This document shows positions 1-6,188 of a stretch of 9,232 nucleotides of DNA, piece after piece. Source of the stretch: an uncultured Candidatus Saccharibacteria bacterium (GTDB lineage Bacteria > Patescibacteria > Saccharimonadia > Saccharimonadales > UBA6022). The first letter of the stretch is position 1; the number at the start of each line of letters is the position of its first letter. Under the pieces are notes generated by a model. That model did not search any database and had not been told where the DNA came from. It saw only the letters and a program-made list of their open reading frames with translations. Made by a program: the position numbers and the translations under genes. The stretch is from positions 1 through 9,232 of the forward strand of contig CAMLED010000031.1 of NCBI GenBank assembly GCA_946479115.1, given 5' to 3'.

Positions 1-143
1 GTTGTTTGAATATCGACTGGTGCGTAGCCGTAATGCTGCAGAGTCCAGCTGTCCTGTCCTGTATTTGCAAGTTGCACAACCCGGACGGCGTTCGTCCCGA
101 TATCTAATGCAAAAAAGTCACCCACGCCTTTTAGTAGTTTCAT
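1..143 (-). CDS. pilM: PilM, type IV pilus assembly ATPase-fold protein (N-terminal fragment)
   Basis: This is the first 47 codons of a gene that continues past the left edge. Translation from the ATG at 143 gives MKLLKGVGDFF followed by ALDIGTNAVRVVQLA. The latter is the phosphate-1 motif (DIGT/S...VKVVEL type) of the actin/FtsA-like PilM family. PilM is a cytoplasmic protein that binds the N-terminus of PilN and links the inner-membrane PilN/PilO platform to the pilus motor. The residues just before the motif (FFALDIG) match the usual start of CPR PilM proteins, which supports this ATG. It lies 62 nt downstream of the 758-aa surface protein on the same strand. A separate promoter sits almost on top of the start. 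Only the N-terminus is visible, so other FtsA/MreB-fold relatives cannot be fully excluded. Confidence 0.82.
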   Translation of the reverse strand, partial: MKLLKGVGDFFALDIGTNAVRVVQLANTGQDSWTLQHYGYAPVDIQT

Positions 144-153
144 ATTAGTCCCC

Positions 154-183
154 ATTATACATAAGCTTAATCAACTATAGCAA
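154..183 (-). promoter_or_regulatory. Promoter of pilM, near-leaderless
   Basis: On the minus strand a perfect TATAAT (159..154) lies 18 nt downstream of TTGCTA (183..178, 4/6 match to TTGACA). Transcription would be expected to start about 7 nt after the -10 box, within roughly 5 nt of the pilM ATG at 143. The GGGG just upstream of the ATG would then lie outside the mRNA. The same TTGCTA -35 variant occurs with TATAAT ahead of the gene at 5343. No hairpin with a T-run separates the upstream gene from pilM, so read-through from the operon is also possible. Confidence 0.55.
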
Positions 184-205
184 GCCCTTTTAATGATATT
201 GTCAG

Positions 206-2482
206 CTAGAATCGTGGAGGTAGTTCTTCAGAGTAAACCGTCTGGGCTTTATCTGATGCGCTGGCACGGCCGTATGCCCACAGTAAGCTATCGGCTCGCA
301 GATTAAATATCTCAGCTGGATGACCTGCTCGTGCGGTGTCTTCCGAGCCAGCAGTACGCCGTAAGTACAAATGACTCGTTGCAACTGGCCCATTAACCGT
401 CAAAAGACTGTTACATACGGTTGAGTTGAGCGGTGCGGTAAGTGCGCGATCAGAACAAGTGTTAATTACCCCATCAGCTGTCGTTAATAACCATGCATCG
501 ATCTGAGTCGTTGCATTCGTAATGTTAATATTTTTAGCAATGATAATCACCTGTGGAAGCTCTTCGATAGTATTGAAGTTGTCGCTCGCCCCATTACCCT
601 GATAGGTAATATTTCCATCAATCGTAACCGTACCTGATGAAATTACGATAATTACTTTGCCGAGGCTTCCGTCTTGTCCGATCTTACTAGTATTGATCGT
701 GACATTACCAGCCGGTCGGTAGACGCCGCCAGGTAGTGTTCCTAAATCACTCGCAAATGAACCAGTTGCTGTCATGTTCACGAATTGGGTTACTAGTGGC
801 GGCAAATCGCTTGGAAGCGTAAAGTTACCGAACTTACTAGCACCAGTCGTGTCGATATTCGCAAATGTTAATTTATTCCATGAATCCATCGATGCGATGT
901 CAGTGTTACCATTATTCAGACCACTGCCAGATGCAAAACGACTGTTTGATCCGACAGAGAAACCACCGTACTCTACCCAGCTACCAAAGAGCTTATTAGT
1001 ACCGTTATCATTCACGATCGTTGTGCCAGTTTCAATCTTGCCACGTGTCCGAAGGTCGCCGCCCCAAGCTTGAACCTTTGGCTGCTTGCTGACCGTAATA
1101 CACACCGGCACACTGTGTCGCCAATTATTATTCGCTGGCTGATAGGCAATTTGCTGATATGGTCGGACAGATAGTGTGTAACAAATACGCGTTCCGACGG
1201 GTGTGTTCGGACCAACTGTTTCACCGTTCAATAACGCCAATGTCGTACTGCCGGCTGGAAATACCCGCGTACCGCTTCCCTTATCTGTACAGTTATTACC
1301 ATAATGTGCACATGGCGCTGAACCATTTTCTTGTTGGGTCATCGGAATCGAACCGCCTGGTGCGATCTCAACCCGTTTGAGCTGCCACTCGGTTGGCTTA
1401 GAATCGGTTGTCTTGCTCGGTGAACCGGGCAATTCATTATTAACAATCGGGGTAACTGTTGGAATTGGAGCACCTACTGATGTCACGCCGTTCGGTCCTG
1501 ACACCCCTGGTGTTAGTTCATAGTTATATGGCACATTCGCACAGGCATAATTACTAGTTAGACGACCATCATTGTTCCATGCGCCCGGCTCCCACCCGAC
1601 TCGTTGACACATTGTGCGCCCCGCATCACTTGCCTTGACGACATAGCGCGTTCGATTGCCTGCAGATGGATTAACCGTATCCATTATTAACCCAGCTGGA
1701 GTGTTCAGGCCAGTATTATTACGTGATGGCGCCGACTGCTGACCATCCCAGCCATTTGCAAAGCCTGTACGATCTATGGTCCTTGTTATACTTTTATCAA
1801 TGTAGCCTGGACCGTTATTGCGAAGGTCATGTGTCCAGTCAAGTGTGTCACCTGGACTAGCGTATACGGCTGGATTACCCTGTTTAGTTCCCGTACCCGC
1901 AGTCGTATTGTCTACATAACTTTCACCGCGAATCGTCCACTTCTGAAGCAAAATAAGAGTTATCTCCATACAAGTTGGTGGCGAAGGCCTCTGCTGTAGT
2001 CCGCTAGCGAATGATGCCAGTGTAATACATACAGTATGCTTCCCCGCAGTCCAGTCACGAATATATAATGACGGTGTTTGATAATCATCAAATTCGTCAC
2101 CCGGGCCACCATTATCATAATAGAACCGTCCAGAGATACCACCTGGCGACACCGCATAATCGGCACCAGGACCACTACTGCCATAAAGCGAGCAGTACTT
2201 ACCTGTAACATACACTCGAACTGGCGCATATGAATCACCTTGATAGGCGATGATGGTCGCGTTACCAGTAGTAGGTCCCTGCAGCCACATATAGTCACCA
2301 AACCCATAGCTATTAGCACCACCTTGGCCACAGAAGTAGTTTGCAAAGTCCTGTCCACCTTGCCTGTCGGAGCTCCACGCTGCTACAGAATGTGAAAAAC
2401 CTATACTACCAACACATGCCACAAATACACCGAATACTAAAGTTACCAATGATGGCCGAATCTGGTGCATAATACCTAACAT
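206..2482 (-). CDS. Large secreted surface protein, probably type IV pilus-associated
   Basis: The protein has 758 aa. Residues 1-35 form a Sec signal peptide, with a hydrophobic core at about 12-30 and likely cleavage after SVAA (35). There is no C-terminal membrane anchor or sorting motif. The exported part has cysteine-paired beta-rich segments (for example C152/C171, C292/C314, C434/C461). The third is RICYTLSVRP...WRHSVPVCITV, leading into KVQAWGGDLRTRG. Residues about 575-665 are rich in alternating beta strands and Thr/Asn/Gly, as in a beta-helix. The C-terminus has VNGPVATSHLYLRR, PAEIFN and a terminal ELPPRF. I recall this layout from CPR surface proteins encoded near pilus genes, but the family has no firm name. 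Start: the ATG at 2482 begins one base after the previous stop, with AAGGCAGG upstream. An internal ATG (residue 5) is the alternative. A role in the pilus, as tip, adhesin or minor component, is inferred from the pilM neighbour. Confidence 0.72.
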   Translation of the reverse strand: MLGIMHQIRPSLVTLVFGVFVACVGSIGFSHSVAAWSSDRQGGQDFANYFCGQGGANSYGFGDYMWLQGPTTGNATIIAYQGDSYAPVRVYVTGKYCSLYGSSGPGADYAVSPGGISGRFYYDNGGPGDEFDDYQTPSLYIRDWTAGKHTVCITLASFASGLQQRPSPPTCMEITLILLQKWTIRGESYVDNTTAGTGTKQGNPAVYASPGDTLDWTHDLRNNGPGYIDKSITRTIDRTGFANGWDGQQSAPSRNNTGLNTPAGLIMDTVNPSAGNRTRYVVKASDAGRTMCQRVGWEPGAWNNDGRLTSNYACANVPYNYELTPGVSGPNGVTSVGAPIPTVTPIVNNELPGSPSKTTDSKPTEWQLKRVEIAPGGSIPMTQQENGSAPCAHYGNNCTDKGSGTRVFPAGSTTLALLNGETVGPNTPVGTRICYTLSVRPYQQIAYQPANNNWRHSVPVCITVSKQPKVQAWGGDLRTRGKIETGTTIVNDNGTNKLFGSWVEYGGFSVGSNSRFASGSGLNNGNTDIASMDSWNKLTFANIDTTGASKFGNFTLPSDLPPLVTQFVNMTATGSFASDLGTLPGGVYRPAGNVTINTSKIGQDGSLGKVIIVISSGTVTIDGNITYQGNGASDNFNTIEELPQVIIIAKNINITNATTQIDAWLLTTADGVINTCSDRALTAPLNSTVCNSLLTVNGPVATSHLYLRRTAGSEDTARAGHPAEIFNLRADSLLWAYGRASASDKAQTVYSEELPPRF

Positions 2483-2483
2483 A

Positions 2484-3065
2484 CTACTGACCTGCCTTCA
2501 AAATTGCATTAACTGATGCTAATTTCTGCTCGTAAACCTGTATATATGTGTCCTTATCCGGATCATTTGAAGCTTTAGCGGCATCTAAAGCCTTCTGTAG
2601 ATATAAGGCTTGATTTTTAAAATCAAGTTTTCCTACATACGCAGTCGCTACTTGCGCATATACGTCATGAGTTTGGCGAATCTCAACCGCCTTTAAGGCC
2701 GCTTCAACAGCCTGGTCTGGATGTTGATACGACAAGGCCAACTGAATATTTTGAGCATACAAATCGATCTTTTTTTGCGTATCTGGTTCTGCTACTACCT
2801 TATCACTGAATAATTTTTGTGCTTTCTCGGTCTGTTTTGCCTTTAGGGCTGCAATATACTGAGTCGCTAAATCACCATCACCGACAATATTTAAGTCTTT
2901 TGCTTCTTTTTGTGCTTCGTTAACAACCGCTTTTTGTTTCGTTGTGTTTGCCTGGTAGAGTGTATAGCCGTAATACCCAGCCGCGATCAAAATAACCGCC
3001 CCAACCAGGCTAATAATGAGAATAATTTTTTTATTTTTTCGCCCACGCGCTTTTGCTTTTACCAT
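2484..3065 (-). CDS. Membrane-anchored helical (TPR-like) protein, first gene of the pilus/surface operon
   Basis: The protein has 193 aa. A very basic N-terminus (K/R-rich to residue 13) precedes one transmembrane helix (about 14-36, ending in GYYGYTLY). This predicts an N-in, C-out single-pass topology. The rest is strongly helical and charged, with Ala/Tyr/Leu spacing like degenerate tetratricopeptide repeats (about 110-180, such as AVEAALKAVEI and ALYLQKALDAAK). That suggests a protein-interaction scaffold outside the membrane. I do not recognise a named family. The stop (TAG, 2486..2484) is one base from the ATG of the surface protein, so translation of the two is likely coupled and the products may work together. 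The start is unusual: the strong Shine-Dalgarno upstream is 18 nt from this ATG and better placed for a mini-ORF. No ATG upstream in this frame follows the ribosome site. Confidence 0.75.
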   Translation of the reverse strand: MVKAKARGRKNKKIILIISLVGAVILIAAGYYGYTLYQANTTKQKAVVNEAQKEAKDLNIVGDGDLATQYIAALKAKQTEKAQKLFSDKVVAEPDTQKKIDLYAQNIQLALSYQHPDQAVEAALKAVEIRQTHDVYAQVATAYVGKLDFKNQALYLQKALDAAKASNDPDKDTYIQVYEQKLASVNAILKAGQ

Positions 3066-3094
3066 AGCATTAGCATAATACAGTCACCTCCCCT
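3059..3094 (-). promoter_or_regulatory. Strong Shine-Dalgarno with 5-codon mini-ORF overlapping the start of the 193-aa gene
   Basis: The minus strand carries AGGGGAGGTGA (3094..3084), a near-complete anti-16S match. Seven bases later is an ATG (3076) that opens the reading frame M-L-M-L-W-stop, ending with TAA at 3061..3059. The ATG of the real gene (3065) sits inside this mini-ORF in another frame, and the TAA lies just after it. Ribosomes ending the mini-ORF would be positioned to restart at 3065. This is either a leader peptide that couples or tunes translation, or a loosely spaced Shine-Dalgarno serving 3065 directly. Confidence 0.5.
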
Positions 3095-3109
3095 GAGCAA
3101 GCGCTGTTT

Positions 3110-3137
3110 TGTATAACCATATTTGATCACATACTAA
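3110..3137 (-). promoter_or_regulatory. Weak candidate promoter of the pilus/surface operon
   Basis: The operon must start between the terminator at 3164-3228 and the ribosome site at 3094. The best pair I can find is TTAGTA (3137..3132, 3/6) and TATACA (3115..3110, 4/6) with a 16-nt spacer. This predicts a start near 3103, just upstream of the Shine-Dalgarno. An alternative is ATGACA (3163..3158) with TAATTA (3140..3135) at 17 nt. Both are poor matches, so the location is more certain than the exact boxes. Confidence 0.25.
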
Positions 3138-3163
3138 TTACGTATCTGACGACATATTGTCAT

Positions 3164-3228
3164 AAAAAAATAGTGCCAGAGACACCAACGCGGAGATAAA
3201 AATCATCTCACACGCTGGCGCCTCTGGC
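3164..3228 (-). terminator. Intrinsic terminator of the LAYTG surface-protein gene
   Basis: A long hairpin lies 17 nt past the stop codon. The outer stem pairs GCCAGAG (3228..3222) with CTCTGGC (3181..3175). Further pairing between the CCAGCG and CGTTGG segments and an inner GAGAT/ATCTC stem almost closes the loop. Four bases after the stem is a run of seven T on the minus strand (3170..3164). This is a classic Rho-independent terminator and it isolates the downstream pilus operon from this gene. Confidence 0.88.
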
Positions 3229-3245
3229 TAACCTATTCGTACTAC

Positions 3246-5093
3246 TTACTTGCGCTTACGCGGACGCATCCACGCAAAAAGCACAAGACCCATGGCAAAG
3301 AGCCCAAGACCAATAACGGTCCAGCGCAGCGGATCATCTGAACCTGTGTAGGCCAACTCATCCTCATTGGAAGAGTTGACATTCGACAGATCAGACTCTT
3401 CGGGAATGGCGTTACCCATTCCGAGCTCCTCGACAGTCGACGACTGAACAACGACGTTGTTCGCTGACGCATCAGCTTCAACGCCGCCACTGTTCAGGTC
3501 ACCAGGTGTACCAACTGGGCCGTTATTGCCCGGTTCGCATGAATGGTGATTTTGGGAAATGCAGCCGTCATGACCTCCGTGATCGCCATCATCGTCGCCA
3601 TGGCCGTGGCCATGACCCGGATGTGAGGGATCAGGATTGGGGTTAGGATTAGGATTCGGGTTTTCATTGTCGCCTCCGTCATCCCCACCTTGGGGATCGC
3701 AAGCCGGCAACGTAACCGCACCTGGGAACAAAATAGCTTGTGAGCTACTGCTTGATGTTGTGGTTTGGGTCATCCAAAAGTACTTGACCAAACCGCAAAA
3801 CTGACTCAGGTCAACCTGGACAACGACAGGCGCTAAGCCTAACGTGTCCTGGAACACCGGTGCCACATTCACGATTGACCCATCTACCTTACTGGTGCCC
3901 GAAAGACTCAGGCCGACACTGTCCTTTTGATTGAACGGTGCCAAAGGAGTCAGCGTACCGACACCCTGTTCAGTAAGACTGTGGCCGCTGTAAGCTGGGT
4001 AAATCCCCGGATTGGGAACACTCTCGCTATACTCGCCAAGATTGATCGGATCCAGCTTACCGTCACCTTCCGCGAAGACGTACTTCACTTCAGACGTTTC
4101 TGGAACCAAGACCCACTCACACGTGACCCAGCCCTGGATTGCTCCAGCAGGATCGCAACTCAACGTTGCGCCCACGACTGGTTCTTTCGGAGTAATCGAG
4201 CCGGGCTGATTTTCACCAGCCGGAACGATAGTAAGTTCCGGTACATGTACCGGAACAATCTGCTGAACAGGCCCAGTTGTGCCACAATTCGGATCCACTC
4301 CGCCCGGAAGCGGAGACGGACCAACTACAGGCAAGCCTGTAGTATTGTCAATCAGCGTGAATGTTGCACCCTGCTTTGCGCACGACCAAAAGACATTGTC
4401 TCCATCGAAGTACGCACCACTGGTCGTTTTAAGTGGACCGACCTGCCAGGTCGTTCCCATTCCCGGCCAGAAGCTTGCATTCGTCAGAACAAAGCTGTAG
4501 TCTCCATAGCTCGCGCCCGGCACACCACATTCGATAGTGCCGCTCGTGAACAATGTACCCCAGCCTGGAAGCGTAGCTTCGTCAGCGACAGTCTCAACTT
4601 GAACTGTCCAGCTCGGCTCACACACTGGAGGAACTTCTTCCTCAGCAACGGGTGCAACCACAGCCGGCGCAGGATCGTCAATCACGACGTCCTTTGCCTG
4701 TGCAGCGGGCAACTCAGGAGCCGCAGGCGTTTCCACCTGAGGCGCAACTGGTGCTGCCGGAACTGCTGGTACGGGCACTACAACGGACTCCGGAACAACT
4801 GGTGCCGGTGCGGGCTGCTCCACAGGTGGAGCTGGCGCAACAACAACAGGATCCGGCACTACAGGCGCAACAGGAGCCGCCGGTGCTTCCTTGACGGGAG
4901 CGGGCGGTTCCTCGGCTTTCTTGGTTTCTTCGACCGGTGCTTCGATGGGTGCTTCCTTGGTGGTCTCGACAGAGATCGCTTCAGAACCACTCACGTCATC
5001 AGCATTAGCTGCCGATACAACGCCGGTCATGGACAAAGTTAACGCAATTACTGCGAGACCAATCAATGGTGCTCGCTTCTTACGGTTAGTCAC
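3246..5093 (-). CDS. Sortase-type (LAYTG) Pro/Ala-rich, His-cluster cell-surface protein
   Basis: With the GTG start at 5093 the protein has 615 aa. A Sec signal peptide covers residues 1 to about 32 (NRKKR, a hydrophobic core, then SAANA). Residues about 47-157 are a Pro/Ala/Val/Glu-rich stalk. From about 160 to 470 are beta-rich segments with scattered Cys and many aromatic residues. Next come five Asn-Pro units (478-487), a His/Asp/Gly cluster flanked by Cys (491-519) and a Ser/Asn-rich spacer. The C-terminus has LAYTG (580-584), a hydrophobic helix (about 588-609) and an RPRKRK tail. That is a complete sorting signal of the LAxTG kind used by class E sortases, so the product is probably cut after Thr and anchored in the envelope. 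No sortase is in the window. A surface or host-contact role is inferred. GC is clearly higher than in the genes on either side, suggesting different ancestry. The ATG at 5162 is rejected because it lacks a ribosome site and would precede the signal peptide with 23 extra residues. Confidence 0.8.
   Translation of the reverse strand: MTNRKKRAPLIGLAVIALTLSMTGVVSAANADDVSGSEAISVETTKEAPIEAPVEETKKAEEPPAPVKEAPAAPVAPVVPDPVVVAPAPPVEQPAPAPVVPESVVVPVPAVPAAPVAPQVETPAAPELPAAQAKDVVIDDPAPAVVAPVAEEEVPPVCEPSWTVQVETVADEATLPGWGTLFTSGTIECGVPGASYGDYSFVLTNASFWPGMGTTWQVGPLKTTSGAYFDGDNVFWSCAKQGATFTLIDNTTGLPVVGPSPLPGGVDPNCGTTGPVQQIVPVHVPELTIVPAGENQPGSITPKEPVVGATLSCDPAGAIQGWVTCEWVLVPETSEVKYVFAEGDGKLDPINLGEYSESVPNPGIYPAYSGHSLTEQGVGTLTPLAPFNQKDSVGLSLSGTSKVDGSIVNVAPVFQDTLGLAPVVVQVDLSQFCGLVKYFWMTQTTTSSSSSQAILFPGAVTLPACDPQGGDDGGDNENPNPNPNPNPDPSHPGHGHGHGDDDGDHGGHDGCISQNHHSCEPGNNGPVGTPGDLNSGGVEADASANNVVVQSSTVEELGMGNAIPEESDLSNVNSSNEDELAYTGSDDPLRWTVIGLGLFAMGLVLFAWMRPRKRK
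3537..3623 (-). other. His/Asp/Gly-rich, Cys-flanked segment within the LAYTG protein
   Basis: Residues 491-519 hold eight His in 29 residues: HPGHGHGHG, then DHGGHD, then NHH, with Cys at 511 and 519. Acidic residues are interleaved. This composition is typical of metal-binding low-complexity segments (Zn, Ni, Cu), but a metal role is inference only. Confidence 0.5.
3627..3662 (-). repeat. Tandem hexamer repeat encoding Asn-Pro units
   Basis: Five near-identical hexamers (AAYCCN on the minus strand) plus one GAT-CCN unit encode NPNPNPNPNPDP. Unit gain or loss would change linker length without shifting the frame. It sits directly before the His-rich segment. Confidence 0.75.
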
Positions 5094-5097
5094 AAAG

Positions 5098-5105
5098 ACC
5101 TCCCC
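5098..5105 (-). promoter_or_regulatory. Ribosome binding site fixing the GTG start of the LAYTG gene
   Basis: GGGGAGGT on the minus strand is followed by CTTT and then GTG (5093). The strength and position of this site identify GTG, not the upstream ATG at 5162, as the start. The resulting N-terminus is a clean signal peptide. Confidence 0.8.
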
Positions 5106-5177
5106 AAAATAGTTCGAATAGGTTTTCAAGGACGAGTAAAAACACCCGACCGATGCACACAATCAAAAGCTCTCACC

Positions 5178-5206
5178 TTACAATTTGCACACTTACCGTT
5201 TACAAT
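5178..5206. repeat. Pair of TTACAAT direct repeats at 22-nt spacing (possible operator)
   Basis: On the plus strand TTACAAT occurs at 5178-5184 and again at 5200-5206, start to start 22 nt, about two helical turns. The second copy also forms an inverted repeat with TTGTAAA at 5224-5230. The sites overlap and flank the -10 of the predicted minus-strand promoter, as expected for regulator binding, but no regulator is identified. Confidence 0.35.
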
Positions 5207-5230
5207 AGCATTTTTTGCTTAATTTGTAAA
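5202..5230 (-). promoter_or_regulatory. Candidate promoter of the LAYTG surface-protein gene
   Basis: On the minus strand TTTACA (5230..5225, 5/6) and TATTGT (5207..5202, 4/6) are 17 nt apart. Predicted transcription starts near 5195, giving a leader of about 100 nt before the GTG at 5093. The two boxes lie in the arms of the TTTACAA/TTGTAAA inverted repeat, and a small AGCA/TGCT stem lies between them. Confidence 0.45.
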
Positions 5231-5267
5231 TACCCCTGTTATCGCGTCTCGGCGAATATCTTAGATA

Positions 5268-5296
5268 TTGCTAAATATAGTAAATAATTATATAAT
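5268..5296 (+). promoter_or_regulatory. Promoter of the 234-aa unknown gene
   Basis: TTGCTA (5268-5273, 4/6) and a perfect TATAAT (5291-5296) are separated by 17 nt. The predicted start is near 5303, leaving a 40-nt leader with AGAGGA at 5333-5338 before the ATG at 5343. An in-frame ATG at 5268 falls in the -35 box, and one at 5301 lies at the predicted transcript start, so neither is a likely start codon. Confidence 0.7.
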
Positions 5297-5342
5297 ATTT
5301 ATGAACCTTAAAATCAGTACTACTCTCAGGATAGAGGATACT

Positions 5343-6047
5343 ATGAGTAATAATCATTCGTCCGACTGGCAACCTCCATCGTGGTGGCGTACAGAGGAGG
5401 AGCAGCTCAAGCGAGCAGAGCGGATTTTCCGCTCTACCACACCCGTCCCTCGCCCACCCAAATTCGTGCCCATGACAGCGTCTGAAGTTCCACTTTTGCA
5501 CGTTCCGGCTTCACGAGAGTTGCTTTGGAACGCCAATGGCAGCATCAAACCCCCAAAAGGTTTTCGGCCTGCACATGATCACACTCGGCAAACCAATTCG
5601 ATCTTGGATTCCCTTCTCGGACCCAGGCGCTACAAATTCAAAACGTCCATCGATCTCGACACCGACCCGAATTTGATTGTGCGTGAGATCGAATACGACC
5701 AGCCTGTCTGGCTTGCATTTGATGTGGGCGATGGCATGGGTGTATACCAAGACTCGCAACAGCCCGATGCAAAAGAGGCGGCGAGTGAAGTATTTTCCGC
5801 GCTTTTACAGTTTCCGGATTGGATATTCTCATTCGAATCCGACACACCCTTATTCATTAAGGGGTACGGCTACTATTCACGATCCAATGAACTAGACCCA
5901 TCATATTGGGACTTCAACGGAGGATCAAAGATTCAGAAACATTACGACAATATGCTCTACCTGCAACGGCACGACAGCAGCGCAACCTTGGAACTGTCGT
6001 ATGCCGATACGTGGCCAATGTCAGCACCTACGGTCAGAGAGTACTAA
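5343..6047 (+). CDS. Protein of unknown function, divergent from the LAYTG surface-protein gene
   Basis: The protein has 234 aa and begins MSNNHSSDWQPPSWWRTEEE. The start is set by AGAGGA four bases upstream and a good promoter 47 nt upstream. I do not recognise the family. There is no signal peptide or transmembrane helix, so it is probably cytoplasmic. The N-terminal 16 residues are Trp/Pro-rich and a charged helix follows (about 16-28). Residues about 100-170 look like a mixed alpha/beta domain (SIDLDTDPNLIVREIEYD, VWLAFDVGDG, then a helix in DAKEAASEVFSALLQF). The C-terminal third is rich in Tyr, Trp, Asp and Ser. Base composition resembles that of the divergent surface-protein gene and is richer in GC than the flanking genes; one hand-counted line, 5701-5760, has 34 of 60 G+C. 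It ends before a long hairpin and a terminator and is transcribed alone. Confidence 0.7.
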   Translation: MSNNHSSDWQPPSWWRTEEEQLKRAERIFRSTTPVPRPPKFVPMTASEVPLLHVPASRELLWNANGSIKPPKGFRPAHDHTRQTNSILDSLLGPRRYKFKTSIDLDTDPNLIVREIEYDQPVWLAFDVGDGMGVYQDSQQPDAKEAASEVFSALLQFPDWIFSFESDTPLFIKGYGYYSRSNELDPSYWDFNGGSKIQKHYDNMLYLQRHDSSATLELSYADTWPMSAPTVREY

Positions 6048-6059
6048 TTTAGGTTCCTA

Positions 6060-6123
6060 GGTATCCGAGAAGGTATTGTCTCTTGAGCACTTGCTCGAGA
6101 AAACAATCACCTTCTCGGATACC
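6060..6123. repeat. 64-nt near-perfect hairpin (inverted repeat) 3' of the unknown gene
   Basis: Starting 12 nt after the stop codon, 6060-6074 pairs perfectly with 6109-6123 (15 bp, arm GGTATCCGAGAAGGT). The stem continues with ATTGT (6075-6079)/ACAAT (6103-6107) after a one-base bulge. It is capped by TCTTGAGC (6081-6088)/GCTCGAGA (6093-6100) around an ACTT loop. That is about 28 bp in 64 nt. No T-run follows on either strand, so it is not a standard terminator. It could be an mRNA-stabilising 3' structure, a small-RNA precursor, or a palindromic repeat element. Confidence 0.8.
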
Positions 6124-6143
6124 GCACACACCATGGACCATCA

Positions 6144-6166
6144 CCCTACGTAAGTGGGGCTTTTTT
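6144..6166 (+). terminator. Intrinsic terminator of the 234-aa unknown gene
   Basis: CCCTAC (6144-6149) pairs with GTGGGG (6154-6159), including one G-T pair, around a GTAA loop. One base later is TTTTTT (6161-6166). It acts on the plus strand, upstream of the convergent kinase gene's stop. In the minus direction no T-run follows the stem, so it is unlikely to be bidirectional. Confidence 0.75.
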
Positions 6167-6188
6167 ATTGCTATCGAATAAACATGTC

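Noticed and set aside
1960..2358. A 132-aa minus-strand frame overlapping the 758-aa gene
   Set aside because: It is an out-of-frame shadow of the signal-peptide-bearing gene, with no start signals of its own.
3927..5042. A 371-aa open frame on the plus strand
   Set aside because: It is antisense to the well-supported LAYTG gene, is Arg/Cys/Trp-rich low-complexity translation, and has no ribosome site or promoter; it exists because the Pro/Ala-rich gene lacks stops on the other strand.
5094..5162. 23-residue N-terminal extension of the LAYTG protein from the ATG at 5162
   Set aside because: It has no Shine-Dalgarno and would bury the signal peptide; GGGGAGGT four bases before the GTG at 5093 is decisive.
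5268..5342. 25-residue N-terminal extension of the 234-aa protein
   Set aside because: Its ATG lies in the -35 box of a TTGCTA-17-TATAAT promoter; the transcript would start downstream of it.
6060..6166. tRNA, riboswitch or CRISPR repeat at the hairpin region
   Set aside because: A single rod-shaped hairpin is neither a cloverleaf nor a tandem repeat array, and it lies 3' of a gene rather than in a leader.
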